From positions 662,187,724 to 662,251,723 of the forward strand of contig NC_057861.1 in the NCBI RefSeq assembly GCF_019393635.1: a stretch of DNA of 64,000 bases, read 5' to 3'. Positions 22,618-34,440 of the stretch are shown in pieces; within the stretch, counting starts at the first letter, position 1; each line of letters starts with the position of its first letter. The position numbers were made by a program, and so were the translations under genes. Origin of the DNA: Dromiciops gliroides. Taxonomy: Eukaryota > Chordata > Mammalia > Microbiotheria > Microbiotheriidae. The notes under the pieces were generated by a model, which saw only the letters and a list, made by a program, of their open reading frames with translations, searched no databases and was not told the origin of the DNA.

Positions 22618-22850
22618 ATATAGAGTTGCGTCACAGTGAATACAGTTCTGAACTCGGAATTAGGAAGACTTCAGTTTCAATCCTGCCTCAGACACATTCA
22701 TTGTGTCCTTGGTCTCAGTTTCTCTTCTGTAAAATGGGCATGATCATAGAGCCTACCTCAAGGCTCTGTTGTGAGGAACAAATGAGATAATATTAAGTGC
22801 TATGCAAATCTTAAAACACTGAAATAAATATAAGCTATTACATCTACAGT
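22618..22850 (+). repeat. MIR-like SINE remnant
   Basis: It runs from a tRNA-like head (about 22620) through TGCCTCAGACACATTCATTG to TCTCTTCTGTAAAATGGGCA and GAGATAATATTAAGTGCTAT, the full MIR order. Confidence 0.7.
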
Positions 22851-22854
22851 AAGT

Positions 22855-23425
22855 GACACATTATACAGAGTCTGATGGTTTGTAGCTTTCACAAAGAATC
22901 ATAGTGGTCTCCACCCCAGATCTTATCAGCAATATGTGGATAAGAAATATCAACAGGCACCACTAAAAGGATGAAGCTTTGGGAAAACACATTAAGTGAG
23001 ATGGTCAGTTTCAGTTTGCTTTGCTTACAGACTTCATATAGGCTTCCCAGATTAACCTGATACTATGACCTATCAAGGAGAGTTCCGTTTGTCTCAGCAC
23101 CTTCCATTTTGTGTTATGTAGATGCTCTAATAGGAATATAATCTAGCTGTTTGGTGGACACTTGCTTCTCTTCCAATTATAACCTCACCTCTTCTGCCTA
23201 GAGTAGGGATTCACTCTCCTTAACTTGAAATTTGTCTACCAGACTCTCAAGGGGATGACAACAACCCCCCTTCAACATTAATAAAGACAGTAAAGTATTT
23301 TCCTATATGCCACAGGTATCTTCTTGGTTCTTTATGACTTACTAAGGAAATTTGAGAGTACAATTCCTTGATCCCTTGAGAGTACAAATAGGAACATAAT
23401 GTTCTACCTCAAAACTTGTTTGTCC
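22855..23425. other. Unannotated DNA
   Basis: No gene, RNA or repeat recognised. Confidence 0.4.
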
Positions 23426-23429
23426 TTTG

Positions 23430-23535
23430 TTCTCAAAGGGAACTATGGCATCTGGAGATGATATCATGATTTGCATTGAATTGGATTTAAGTGAGTGAGG
23501 GCTGTACAAAGTCACCAACTTCACTCTCTCCCTGT
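23430..23535 (-). repeat. RTE-type SINE-like marsupial repeat, 3' end
   Basis: GTTTGTCCTTTGTTCTCAAA then GACAAGT-type spacing and TGAATTGGATTTAAGTGAG is the reverse complement of the end of the repeat at 39500-39925 (…GAAAATGAAAGATGAAAAAC). The RTE link is my recollection of the family's GGACAAAC-type 3' end and is not certain. Confidence 0.55.
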
Positions 23536-24415
23536 AAACAACATATTGTATGATTTGGGTTTTTAATCTATTCTGGTATTCACTTCTGTTTGATTAGTGA
23601 ATTCACCCCATTTACATTTATAGTTATGATAACTGTTTATTTCCCTTCATGCTATTTTCACCTGTTTATCCTCCCACTCTTACACCCTACTCTTTCCTTC
23701 TTCACAAGTGTTTTAGTTCTGATTATCACCTTCCCCATTACCCCCTCCTCCTTCTATTATCTCTGCCTCTTTTTTTACTTCTTTATAGGGTAAGAGAGAT
23801 TTCTCTATCCAGCTGTGTATATTATTCCCTCTTTGGGCCAACTTTGATGATAGAAAGGTTTAATCTTTGCCGCTCCCCCCCCCCATTTTGTCTTCCATTA
23901 TAATAATTCATTCATGCCTCCTTTTTGTGGGACAACTTACCCCATTCAATTTTCCCCCTCCATCCATGCAATTTTTTTCCTTATCCCTTTATTTTGTTTT
24001 TTTGGGTGTCATTCCATCAATGTCACCCTATAATCACACCCTCTATCTATCTATCTACTCCTTCTTATTACTCTTATAAAAAAGTTAAGACTTACAAATA
24101 TTATTATCCTATCAATGTCATCTTATAACCACATTGTCTGTCTACATATACTCCTTCTAATTGCTGTTAAAATAAAGTTGTTGACTTAAAATTATGTTGT
24201 CATATAGAAATATAAACAATTTAACCTTATTGAATTTCCTACATTTTTTCTTTTCTTTTTTTTTAAACCCTTTTTATATTTCCCTTGAGTCTTGTATTTG
24301 GTGGTTCTTTTTTTTTTTTTTTTGACTCTGGCCTTTTAATCAGAAATGCTTGAAAGTCCTCTATTTCATGAAATATCCATTTTTTCCCCTGAAAGACTAT
24401 AGTCAACATTGCTGG

Positions 24416-25009
24416 TGTATGGGGCCAAATTCCAATTGAGGAGTGTTAGCTAGGTGGCTCGCCACAATATTGGGGCAAGGAAGGAGACCAACAGCCTTTC
24501 TCAGACACAGAACAGGGTTTATTAACAAAAATGATCTTAAAAACACAAGCAAGATCAGTAGAATTAAGGGAAAAGGGAAAAAAAATGGGGGAAGGGAAAC
24601 AATACAACCTGAATCACACCACTGCCCAGGGCTCAGCAGAACACATGGCTGCATCCTGCCTTTTTCCAGCTCCATGCCAGAATGGCAAAATTCTTCCCTT
24701 CTCCTTCCCAGCAGACCCCAGGATGTCCACACACAGCCCCAAGCTAATTGTCTGGCAGCCCTGACTGACATTACATGACCACCCTCACTGGGCTTCCAGT
24801 CATTATAATTTTGCCAAGCCTATGTAGGCGTTAGTGAGCAGTGATGATGTGAGCTGCCAGTGCCATGGAGATGGCTACAACCAGTGGGTGGAGCACCATG
24901 CTGTTGCAGAGGTTTGGTGCCTGAGCTCCAGGCCAGTGTGCACGCCAGGGTTGTTTTAATTCTAGCCAAAATATGGGGGTCTAAAAACCTAAAATCACAA
25001 TTCTTTACA
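24416..25009 (-). repeat. Solo LTR (594 bp), minus strand, inside L1 ORF1
   Basis: Read on the minus strand it starts TGTAAAGAATTGTGATTTTA and ends GGCCCCATACA. The poly-A signal AATAAA is at 24518-24523. A 4-bp target duplication CTGG lies on both sides (24412-24415 and 25010-25013). Removing the LTR and one repeat restores the L1 ORF1 sequence (GCTGG joined to GTAGGTGATTTTT), as in the uninterrupted relative at 49800-49830. It is a different LTR family from types A and B. The open frames at 24403-24778 and 24820-25104 are LTR sequence. Confidence 0.9.
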
Positions 25010-25668
25010 CTGGGTAGGTGATTTTTGGTTGTAAACCTAACTCCTTTGCTTTCTGGTATATTATATTCCAAGCCCTGTGATTCTTTAATGTGGAAGCTGC
25101 CCAATTCTGTGTAATTCTGACAGTAGCTCTACTATATTTGAACTGTTTATTTTTTGCTGGATTATAATACTTTCTCCTTGATCTGTGAGCTTTGAAATTT
25201 GGTTATAATGTTCCTGGAAGTTTTCATTTTGGGATCTCAGGTGGTAATTGGATCCTTTCTATCTCTATTTTGTCCTCTTCTAATATGTAATGGGAATTTT
25301 CTTTGATAATATCTTGAAAGATATTGTCTAGTATTTTTTTGTTTTTGTTTTTGGTTTTTTGATCATGACTTTTCAGTAGTCCAAAAATTCTTATATTATC
25401 TCTTCTGGATCTATTTTATAGGAGAGTTGTTTTTCTGATGAAAAATTTCATATTTTCTTCTATTTTTTTCTGTCTTGATTTTGTTTTATTGTATCTTGAT
25501 GTCTCATAGAGTCATTAGTTTCCATTTGTTCAATTCTATTTTTTAAAATAATTTATTTTTTTCAGTGGTCTTTTGTACTTCATTTTACATTTTGGCTAAT
25601 TCTTTCTTGGGGGAGAGTTATTTTCCTCAGCAAATTTTTGTATATCTTTTCACAGGCTATTTACTTTT

Positions 25669-25803
25669 TTGGGGGGGGGGCAGGGCAATGAGGGTTAAGT
25701 GACATTCCCAGGGTTACAAAGCCAGTAAGTGTCAATTGTCTGAGGCTGGATTTGAACTCAGGTCCTCCTCAGTGCTTTATCCACTGCTCCACCTAGCTGC
25801 CCC
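25669..25803 (-). repeat. CORE-SINE (Mar1/WSINE type), minus strand
   Basis: Target duplications CAGGCTATTTACTTTT lie at 25653-25668 and 25804-25819. A G run replaces the usual T run at the tail. Confidence 0.95.
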
Positions 25804-26012
25804 CAGGCTATTTACTTTTGTTTCATGGTTCTCTGGCATTGCTTTTATTTGTTTTCCCAATTTTTCTTCTACTTCTATAATTTACTTTTTAAAGTCTTTT
25901 AAAAATTCTTCCAGGAATTCTTTTTATGCCTGAGGCCAATTTATATTTTTCTTTGAGCTACCATGTAGCCATTTTGTTTCTTTTGTCTTCCTAAGTTTTT
26001 GCCTTGATCTTT

Positions 26013-26163
26013 TTTTTTTTCCTTTGGCGGGGCAATGAGGGTTAAGTGACTTTCCCAGGGTCACACAGCTAGTAAGTGTCAAATGTCTGAAGCTGGATTT
26101 GAACTCGGGTCTTCCTGAATCCAGGGCCAGTGCTTTTTCTACTGCTCTACCTAGCTGCCCCCA
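26013..26163 (-). repeat. CORE-SINE (Mar1/WSINE type), minus strand
   Basis: Target duplications GCCTTGATCTTT lie at 26001-26012 and 26164-26175. Full length, from poly-T tail to the head CTACCTAGCTGCCCCCA. Confidence 0.95.
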
Positions 26164-27295
26164 GCCTTGATCTTTCTTATCACTGTAGTAACTTTCAATA
26201 GTCAAGCTTTTGGGGTTTTTTGTTCATTTTATATCTTTTTTTTTTTGACTTGGCGTTTTTTATGGAGAGTTGGGCTCTATTTCTGCATGATGCCAAGGTT
26301 TTTGTGCTGAGGTTCTGGGTCTTAATGGTAGCTTTCCCTGTACATTAGGGTTTAGCTGCTTGCTTTCTCTGTAGGGTAAGCTTCTCTTCTGACTGGTACT
26401 GGGGAGTTGGTCCTCCCTTTTGGCTTCCCTGGGTGTGGGCTGGCCTTCTGCAGGGGTGGCATCCTACTGCTGCATTGATAAAGTTAACAAAGTCTTTATG
26501 GTAGCTCACCCTGGAGGAAGGATCTTGTTGCTACTCTGCCCCACTGGTAGTGCCCTGCTACTGAGTTGCTATGTTAAGAGGCTTCTCTGTTAGCAGATCA
26601 TAGAGTATAATTTTGTTCCAAATCTTCCCATGTCAGGGGGCCCAGCTGCTGGATTGGTAGAATAACAGAATCACTCTGCTACAGGCCTTGGAGGACCAAT
26701 TTTTGTTGTAACTTTGCCTGAGTGTTAGATCTCCTGTTGCTGGTTTGCTTTGGAAAAAGAGTGTCTCTGCTGGCAGGCCCCAGGGGTGGGAACTTGTTGT
26801 TGACCAATCTTGGGAAGGGCTTCACTAGTGGCCAGCAGTGGGATCAAGCCTCCCTGGTGGTCATTGCTAGGTATGGAATGCCATGTGAGGATTCCTGTTA
26901 TGTTAAAAGACTACTTACTTGCCGAGGGAGCTGCTGGTTTGCAAAAGGGTGGAACCACGCTGGTATTTTGCCCCAGGCTCAGAACCCTGTTTCAGGCCCC
27001 ATTCTATGAGTCCAGAAATTACTGCTGCTGCTAGTGCTCCTGCTGTTTTTAGATCTTACTTCCCTCCTACACAGGTAAGGAAGACCTTTCCTGCTAAGCT
27101 GGTAGGCTGCTTCCCTGTTTCTGGAACAATTCAGACTCAGCTTTCTATTTGTTTGGAGGGGAAATTTGGGAGAGCTCCAGAGGGTTCCTTCCTCACTGAA
27201 CCATCTTGGCACTGGAAGTCCCTCACTCTCTCTTCCAGAGCCATCTAAGTGGCAAAATATATCAGTATGACTAGAGGCAGTCCCAGATGTTTCAG

Positions 27296-27420
27296 GCAGT
27301 TGGGGTTAAGTGGCTTACCATGGGTCCCACATCTAGTAAGTCTCTGAGATGATATTTGAACTCAGGTCCTCCCAACTTCAGGGCCAGGGCTCTATCTCCT
27401 CTGCTAAAATACCTGTCCCT
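27296..27420 (-). repeat. Old CORE-SINE, minus strand, diverged
   Basis: GGGGTTAAGTGGCTTACCAT, ATTTGAACTCAGGTCCTCCC and GGGCTCTATCTCCTCTGC keep the SINE order but with many substitutions. Confidence 0.7.
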
Positions 27421-27810
27421 AAAATATTTTAACAAATATAAACTGTATGTAGTTATTCACATATTACATGGAACTAGGGAATGATATTTATTGCTTCTAG
27501 ACTGGTAGATGCATGGCTTGTTATAACTGTGTATTGGTTCTCTTTGTAGCTTCTTCATGAATGATATGATTATATCAGTGTTGATATATAGCAATGATAA
27601 CCCTGACCTTTGACATTAATCTGGAGTTGACAGGAGGTATGCATATTCACCAAGGTGGACTTAAAGGCAACAAGCAACTCTGCATGGCTATGAAAGGGCC
27701 ATGAATATAACCTCATTTGAGAAAGTAAGTATTTTATTCTTTCTACCCCATTTTCTTAGTATAATGCCTGGTTCATATAGGTTGATAAATATAGGTAGTT
27801 TTATTGAATG
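27421..27810. other. Unannotated DNA
   Basis: Nothing recognised. Confidence 0.4.
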
Positions 27811-27819
27811 ACATGTCCT

Positions 27820-27963
27820 TTTTTTTTTTTTTGTGGAGCAATGAGGGTTAATGATTTGCCCAGGGTCACACAGCTAAAAAGTGTTAAGGATCTGAGACCC
27901 GATTTGAACTCAGGTCCTTCTGAATCCAGGGCCAGTGCTTTATCCACTCTGCACCTTGCTGTC
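27820..27963 (-). repeat. CORE-SINE (Mar1/WSINE type), minus strand
   Basis: Poly-T then GAGCAATGAGGGTTAATGAT through GATTTGAACTCAGGTCCTTC to CACCTTGCTGTCC. Imperfect flanking repeats (AATGACATGTCCTTTT and AATGAAGTCTTTT). Confidence 0.9.
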
Positions 27964-28318
27964 CAAATGAAGTCTTTTAATTTAACAGTTTCACATAAAG
28001 ACTATTGGATTATACCATTTTGTTTGTCCAGTGCTTAATGAGTTTTTCACAACTTCTTAAATTTGTTGTTTTCAAGACTTACTGGACTGATGGATGATGC
28101 GATGATCTATCTTAATGTTTAGCTATTTCAGGGGTTGTATAACAGAATAAATAAGATGAACTAGCAATGTGGAAAGAACAAGGAATAACTGGCAAACAGA
28201 CTGTATAGTTCAATTGGTATCATCACTGATGTCAGGAGAAAGTGAGAATGTGTATAAGAGATACAGAAAGACATAAGATAGGCATGGGTAAATGAGTTAT
28301 CACATGTGCCACTACAGG

Positions 28319-28353
<35 letters not shown>

Positions 28354-28755
28354 ATTCCAAATGGATTTATATATTTGTATAATCTTTTTTTACCAACGGG
28401 ATCTTTCTCTTCATGCTAGTTGATGAGAAACTGTGTTCCAGCACCTGCACAAGAAAGAACTATTTTTCTTTCAAATTATAGAAATACTTGAGAACATTTG
28501 AGAAGGAGGAAAGAAATACTTAAGACATATAATGAGTTAGTGGAGTATTTATCTGACTCCTTTCAAGATAAGACTGAGATTTGGGGTAGAAAGAAAAGGT
28601 CACAACTTTGAGAAAGCCTGTATTGTTTCTTTGTGTAGGGAACCTCCTCTCATAGTCTATACTACATTCTTCCAAACCATGATCCTAGTTGTCTTTTAAC
28701 ATGAATGGTGGAAAAGCAAAACAAAATTATACATAAAGAAATAAAAACCCTATTT
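27964..28755. other. Unannotated DNA with an (AT)n microsatellite
   Basis: A perfect (AT)n run lies at 28324-28350. No gene or other repeat recognised. Confidence 0.45.
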
Positions 28756-28756
28756 C

Positions 28757-29530
28757 ATGGAATCACAGAGTTTCAGAGTTGGAAGGAAGCTCAGTAGACA
28801 CCTTATTAATCTACAACCAACAAAGAATTTCCATTACAATACATATATAAGTGTTCATCTGATCTTTTTATAAAGATCTCATTTAGGCCCTTTATTATCC
28901 CTTTATTGGAAAGGCATCCTTTTCCATTTTGAATAGTCATCATTTTTATTAATGTTTCTTGGATATCAAGCCCAAATTTCCTTCTTCAAAACTTTTAAAC
29001 ATTACTACTAATTCTGTACTCTGTGATTAAGCAAAATAAATCTAAAACAAAAATAAACAAACAAAAAAGTCTTTCACATGATAGCCTTTCATATATTTAG
29101 AGAGAGCTCTTATTCAGCCCAAGCCTTCTTTTCTACCTCTTTCACCATTTTGATTCCCGTTCTCTGGTTTTGGTTTAGTTTATTAAGGTCCTTCCTAAAA
29201 TGTGTTACTTCAAACTCTATATAATACAGCTTGTGTGTTGTCTGACCAGGGCGGAATACAGAGGAACTATCCAATCCTTGTCATTGGAAGCTATGCTTCT
29301 CAATGCAGCCCAATACTACATTAAGTTTTTTCAATGTCATATCACACTGTTGAACTTTTTGAGTTTACATTACACTAACCCCCCATATTCTTTTCTAAAG
29401 GCAAATTGCAGTCTAAGTATAGCTTCTCTATCTTTACATTTAAAAAGTTTATTTCTAAACTTGTGTAATATTTTAAACATGTATCCCTTTTTACTTTCAT
29501 GTTGGGAAGAATATTGCAACTTTGATCCAT
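28757..29530 (-). mobile_element. CR1/L3-type LINE 3' region, ancient
   Basis: The left end (GGAATCACAGAGTTTCAGAGTT at 28758, GTTGGAAGGAAGCTCAG) is the reverse complement of a CR1/L3 3' end. Further along the plus strand follow blocks typical of the antisense of this family: CCTCTTTCACCATTTTGATT, GTGTTGTCTGACCAGGGCGG, AATACAGAGGAACTAT, AATGCAGCCCAATACTACAT, and CATATCACACTGTTGAACTT. The frame at 29200-29607 is the antisense of this element and not a gene. Confidence 0.75.
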
Positions 29531-31800
29531 GTCTTTTTCTTCAATATAGCCTCAAACCCCAATATGTTATTGTTCTTAAATTCCTTTATGTTTTCAGTCC
29601 ATTCTGAATTTTAATATTCCTGAAACTATTCTTGTAGGGGTATGCTAATTTTTCTCTTCATCCTTCAATGTCTGCCCTTGTTTCCAACTTCTTTTACATT
29701 AAACACCATTTTTACATTTAAAAAATGCTATTATATTTTTTTGTGTATCCACAAAGGTCTTCTTAAGACAATTCATATGTTTCCTCTGGATTGTTTTTCA
29801 ATATATCAGAATGTCACAAGTTGCATCACTGTTGGCTAACTTGGATTTTGTCATTTTGTCATTGTCATCGAATTTTTATAGTCTTATTCTGTTATTCTTT
29901 CTACACCTTCATTGTAGCAGAGAATAGCAGCTACACAAAGAAACTTTCTCCCTCTCCCTTTTTATTTGATTTGAAAGATAAGAAAATGCATTTTTACCAC
30001 ATTTTGTTCATAACCCTCTATCCCTAGACAAAAGAGCCTGTCATTTCTACATTTTAAGCCTGTTCCAGAAATTCCAAACTCAGAAGTCAACTTCTTAAGA
30101 GCTGTTTACTTTACAAATCCATCTTTTCCTTCTGACAATCTTGATTTTAATTGACAGTAGTACTTCAAAAACCACCTGTATTCCTGTGGTCATTAGTCTC
30201 TTATCTATGTCTTCATAATCTTTACTAATGCTTCCTCAGTTTTTTGGGGGAGTAGCATCACTGTAAGTGTAAGTAACCAAAAGTAAGTAGTTGTCTTTTG
30301 GTTTAACAAATCCTAGAAGAAAAGTGACTGAAGAAAACAATGTAGACCATTATTTTTTTTTTCTCATCTTAACAAAGAATTGGCTCAGTACCCCTCAGGC
30401 AGGTATTCAGTAAGCACCTCTACTTACCTTTTTTGAATACGACTGTTACTGGGTGATATGTCACTTGATACCACCACCTATGGATCCAAATCCATGGATA
30501 CAAATGGTCATTTTGTCGAACTTAAATATCTGCTTCCTCTTCAGTGAGAACCAATTCCTCCCTGTAAGACAAAAGTGCCATATTAATTAGTAAGCTACCA
30601 TTGTTCATTGGTCCTTTTTTCCCCTTTCCTCTCTATGTCACTTCTACCTCACAGATTCCTGATACATGAAAGGATTCCATTTGCTTTTTTACATGCTTTC
30701 TTTTCTTTATTTTTACACTAAAATCTTCTTCCATTTTTAGAAGTGGCAACTGATTCTCTCTAAATACTAGAAAAGTCTTAGTTTTGGGGTTTATTTGTTT
30801 TCCTGAGATAATCAGTGAATTATTTCAGATGGAATTTCATTTCCTACATTCAGAAGTTTTGGGCAATTTTCTTCCATCATTTCTTCCATTATGATATTAA
30901 AGTTCTTTGTCCTGTCATGTGCTTCTTATTTTATTTTATTTTATATTTTTGGTATAAGGCATAATTTCCTTGTGGGTGTGGTTATGAAGTCTTTAGAAAA
31001 TAAAATCAAAGATGTTAATGAAAATCTGTTTTTAAATACTTAAAATAGATATATTTTCTTTCTTTGTTATGTTTTCTCTGTTGATTTATCTGCTTAGATA
31101 AATGGTCTTTGATATTTTTTCTTCCTGAGATCTTTGATTATTTTAGTCCTAGCCCCCCCAACCCTCCTTATTTTTCTTTATTCACCTTTTTACTTTGTTC
31201 CTTATGATGGTGGTATCCTTGGGGGCTGAATCTAAAAGTATCTTAACCTCCCCTCACACTGGGCAATTCATGGTTTCCCAGTCTATGTCTTTATCCTAAT
31301 TGACTTTTAGGTGGTCAAAATTGGTCCCAGCTGAATATTGTTCTCTTTTCCTCAGGCATAGTGGAATACTCCCCAGTACATTCCCACTCATAAAATATTT
31401 GTTCCCGGTACTCTATCATATCATTCTCTTCCTTATTTCTTTGAATCCACATTGACTGTTAAGATAGCTGCCAACTGGTGCTGGATATTAAAGGGTTTTA
31501 TGTCCAAGCACCAGGTCTGCCAGTATCATGGGGTTATTTTCTCATTTAAGAAAGCTGTCTATGAGTGGCAAAAGGAAGTGGCAGATTCCTTCACTACTTT
31601 TCTTCAATATTTTTGATAAAAATGTTGAAAAGACTATGGGCAAGAATCAATCACAATTGTATTCTGCCAGAGTCCTCCCTCCACATTAACAAAAAATGTT
31701 TATTTTAATTAAACCTAATTAATTTACCTTAATCTTTAATTATTTGTCTGTTTATGTCCTGATATTCAACTAATCCTGAATGCTATTAATTAGAATACTA
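29531..31800. other. Unannotated AT-rich DNA
   Basis: No gene recognised. Stretches at about 30830-31150 have the pyrimidine-rich, TTCTTCCATTATGATATTAA character of antisense L1/HAL1 ORF1, but the match is too weak to call. Confidence 0.4.
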
Positions 31801-31801
31801 T

Positions 31802-32172
31802 TGTTAAAGGGCTAAAATTCTAGCTAAACTGTCTAAAATATCTAATGAGTGGTTGTCAATAAATTATAAGCTTTAGCAAGAGTTAGACTTTTAAGCATTT
31901 ATTAAGGAGAATAAGAATTTGGTAAAGAGAGAGAGAAAGGCCTACATTCATCTATCTATTAAAGGGAGAGCACATTTCTAGCTCCCTTCTCCACCTGAGT
32001 CCTCAGGAAAAAGCCAGTAAGAGCGCCAGCCTCCCCCTTCTTCCTCCCACAAGCAAACGTCACTTCCTGAGCCAAAGAAAAGACTCATGATCTTGCCCTC
32101 AGAGACCTTCACTTCATGGTGGAGCTCTTCTACAGTAAGTCTCCAGCAGGTGGTGTCATTCCAATTGTTACA
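31802..32172 (-). repeat. LTR type A, minus strand (outer end of the 5'-to-5' locus)
   Basis: On the minus strand it starts TGTAACAATTGGAATG (32172) and ends GCCCTTTAACA (31802). It is the 3' LTR of the minus-strand half. Its outer end is U5. The flank CTAT (31798-31801) matches the flank beyond the LTR B at 36306, but not the sequence on its own inner side (GTCC). Confidence 0.92.
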
Positions 32173-34440
32173 GTCCCTGCTTTGTTTCTTCAAGAAACGG
32201 GGCATTTCCTTGATGAAACAATAAAAAAATAACAGAATATAATAACCTATGCTAACTAACAATATGTTAATAACAATATAGAAAAGGGAGAGAGGAAAGT
32301 TTTGTCCAGAGGGGCAATTTTTTGTCCTCATGAACTGGCGCTTTGACATTGGTCTTGCAAAGGGAGGACCTCTGAAGAGAATACATATAACAGATGGTGT
32401 ATATTATAACAGAAAGAGAAAAAAAAACAACAACAACAACAACAAAACTGTTCATTTAAAGTCTCTGAAAGTCTTTTCTCGGATGTCCTCTAGGTGTAGT
32501 CGTGGAATGGAAGTCTTTTCAGGGGTTGATGTGTAGATGCTGGTAATCAGCCAGGAAAATTTCCTACAAAATTGAGCTTAACACAACTTTAAAATAGTTT
32601 TGTAAATAATCAAATCAAACAATGAAAGTTCTCAAAAATATGTCTAAGGGAATTCAGAATCTTAGTTGTTACCAATGAAACATATAATAAAACAAAAATT
32701 GAAACATTCTTTAAAAATTAATATTACTATAGTCCCCCCCTTGTGGTGGGTAAATTGAGAAGACAATTGCTGCGATATTAATTTTAAAAAATAATTTTTA
32801 TCTTTGTTTCATCACTTTTTGCATCATATGCCTAATTATCCTCATGCCATTATGAGAAATTTAAAAATCTAATATAATTGGTAACAGATGTCAAGACCAA
32901 ATTTAACACTGTATTTATAATGACACCTGAGATAATTATGGGGGTTAACATGAAAGAACAGAGAAATGATGGGATATGAGCATTCCCACACTTGAGCAAT
33001 ATATACTGTCCATGTAGTATGCCAGGCTTAAAATAGGTGGATGGAATATATGTCCATGCCACCGAATGTATTGGAGGAAACTGAGTCAGACTTAATCAGA
33101 TGCATAGGATTAAGATGTTCATGGCGGGGCAGCTAGATGGCACAGTGGATAGAGCACTGGCCCTGGATTCAGGAGTACCTGAGTTCAAATCTGGCCTCAG
33201 ACACTTAACACTTACTAGCTGTGTGACCCTGGGCAAGTCACTTAACCCCAATTGCCTCACCAAAAAAAAAAAAAAAAAGATGTTCATGGCATCAGGCATA
33301 TAGGAGGGGGCATAGAAGCCAGGTGAAGAATGAGATGGGTGGGATCAAAACTTCTAGCCATCTGTGCAGTATTGTGGGGAAAAAGAAAATAAACAAGAAT
33401 TAAACCAAGAGAATCCTGCCTCAACATTTGTCAAAAGTCATTCCCTCGGCCATACCTTGACTTCATGCATGTGACAGTTCAATGTCTGCTCTTGCATGTA
33501 TTCCTTTTGTGACTGGATGGCATCTTGGCCAACTGGCATCTGATAACTCAGAATAAAGGCAATTAATTTCTTAAATGATAAGTTCCCATAATCCAAGTCT
33601 CATATGGATTTAAAAATTGAGGATAATAAATGATTGCAAAAAATGTGAATGTACCTTGACTCAGAATATAATATACAATTATGCAACAATTTCAAATAAT
33701 ACTTTTTTTATACTAAGTATACAATTACTTTTGTGAAAAAATGGAACATAATTAAATACAAGTTAAAGCACAACACAATCTCAAAGAAAACTTTTTTTTT
33801 GAAAAAAGAAAACTTTTACAAATGTTCCCCTCTTTTTTTTGAATATGCTTATCAAAAATAATACTTCTAGAATCAATTTAGACTTGCCATGGCCACCAAT
33901 TTGCCAGAGAAATGCTTTAAAGAGTTTGATCAAATAATCAGTTGAGACAACAACAATAGCAAAAACAAACAACTCAGAATATGGGAGCACAATACTCCTA
34001 GAATTAACATTGTATTATGAAATCAAAACCATCTTGCAATGTTTCAAAATTAGAGAGATGAATGAATAGAGGAAAATACACATGGAACAATAAAAGACAA
34101 TAAAATTCAAACTAGGGAAATCTAAATGAATATGAACTTAATATTAATAAGAGTATTATAAAATATAAACTTGATCACATGACTATAAAAGCTTTTACCA
34201 ATATTCTATTTATTTTTTTAAAAGCTAAGTAAAAAACACAGTCTCAAAAGCATGAAAATCTCTATGAAAATAAACCCATACCATCAATTTCAAAATGTAG
34301 ATGTAATAGCATAGAAATCCTATGTGACCTCTGAACTGATACTATTACTCTGTGTGAATTTAGAACACTTTTGATTCTGATATCTAAAATTCCCAATACT
34401 TATATCAATACCTTGCTGCTTTTCAAAGACATTTTAAGTA
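32173..34440 (-). mobile_element. ERV internal region, minus-strand half (copy 2)
   Basis: Collinear in reverse with about 1000-3083 of ERV copy 1, including the purine tract beside the LTR and the two short frames (33590 to 32850). A SINE interrupts it at 33126-33278. Homology to copy 1 fades at 34430-34465, so the 5' part (the leader and the proline-rich frame) and a 5' LTR are missing. Directly beyond lies the plus-strand half. Confidence 0.85.
33126..33278 (+). repeat. CORE-SINE (Mar1/WSINE type) inside ERV copy 2
   Basis: Target duplication AAGATGTTCATGG before (33112-33124) and after (about 33278-33290). The uninterrupted sequence is seen at about 2128-2140 in copy 1. The SINE is therefore younger than the ERV insertion. 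Confidence 0.95.

Larger units (their letters stand above)
23540..27240 (-). mobile_element. L1/HAL1-like element with ORF1 only, interrupted
   Basis: On the minus strand the 5' region (about 27240-26260, starting beside a CCATCTTGGCAC motif) is followed by a decayed ORF1 (about 25570-25010 and 24415-24290) and a pyrimidine-rich (plus-strand view) 3' region to about 23540. No ORF2 is visible, matching half-L1 (HAL1) elements, which carry ORF1 only. ORF1 is split by a solo LTR (24416-25009). Two SINEs sit at 25669-25803 and 26013-26163. The long frames at 26722-27248 are antisense or non-coding. Confidence 0.65.

Noticed and set aside
24403..24778. Overlapping 111- and 122-codon frames on both strands
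   Set aside because: Both lie inside the solo LTR 24416-25009; no domain recognised.
26722..27248. Several frames of about 75-110 codons
   Set aside because: They lie in the 5' region of a minus-strand L1/HAL1-like element in sense and antisense and disagree with one another.
29200..29607. A 135-codon plus-strand frame
   Set aside because: It lies antisense to an old CR1/L3 element and shows no domain.
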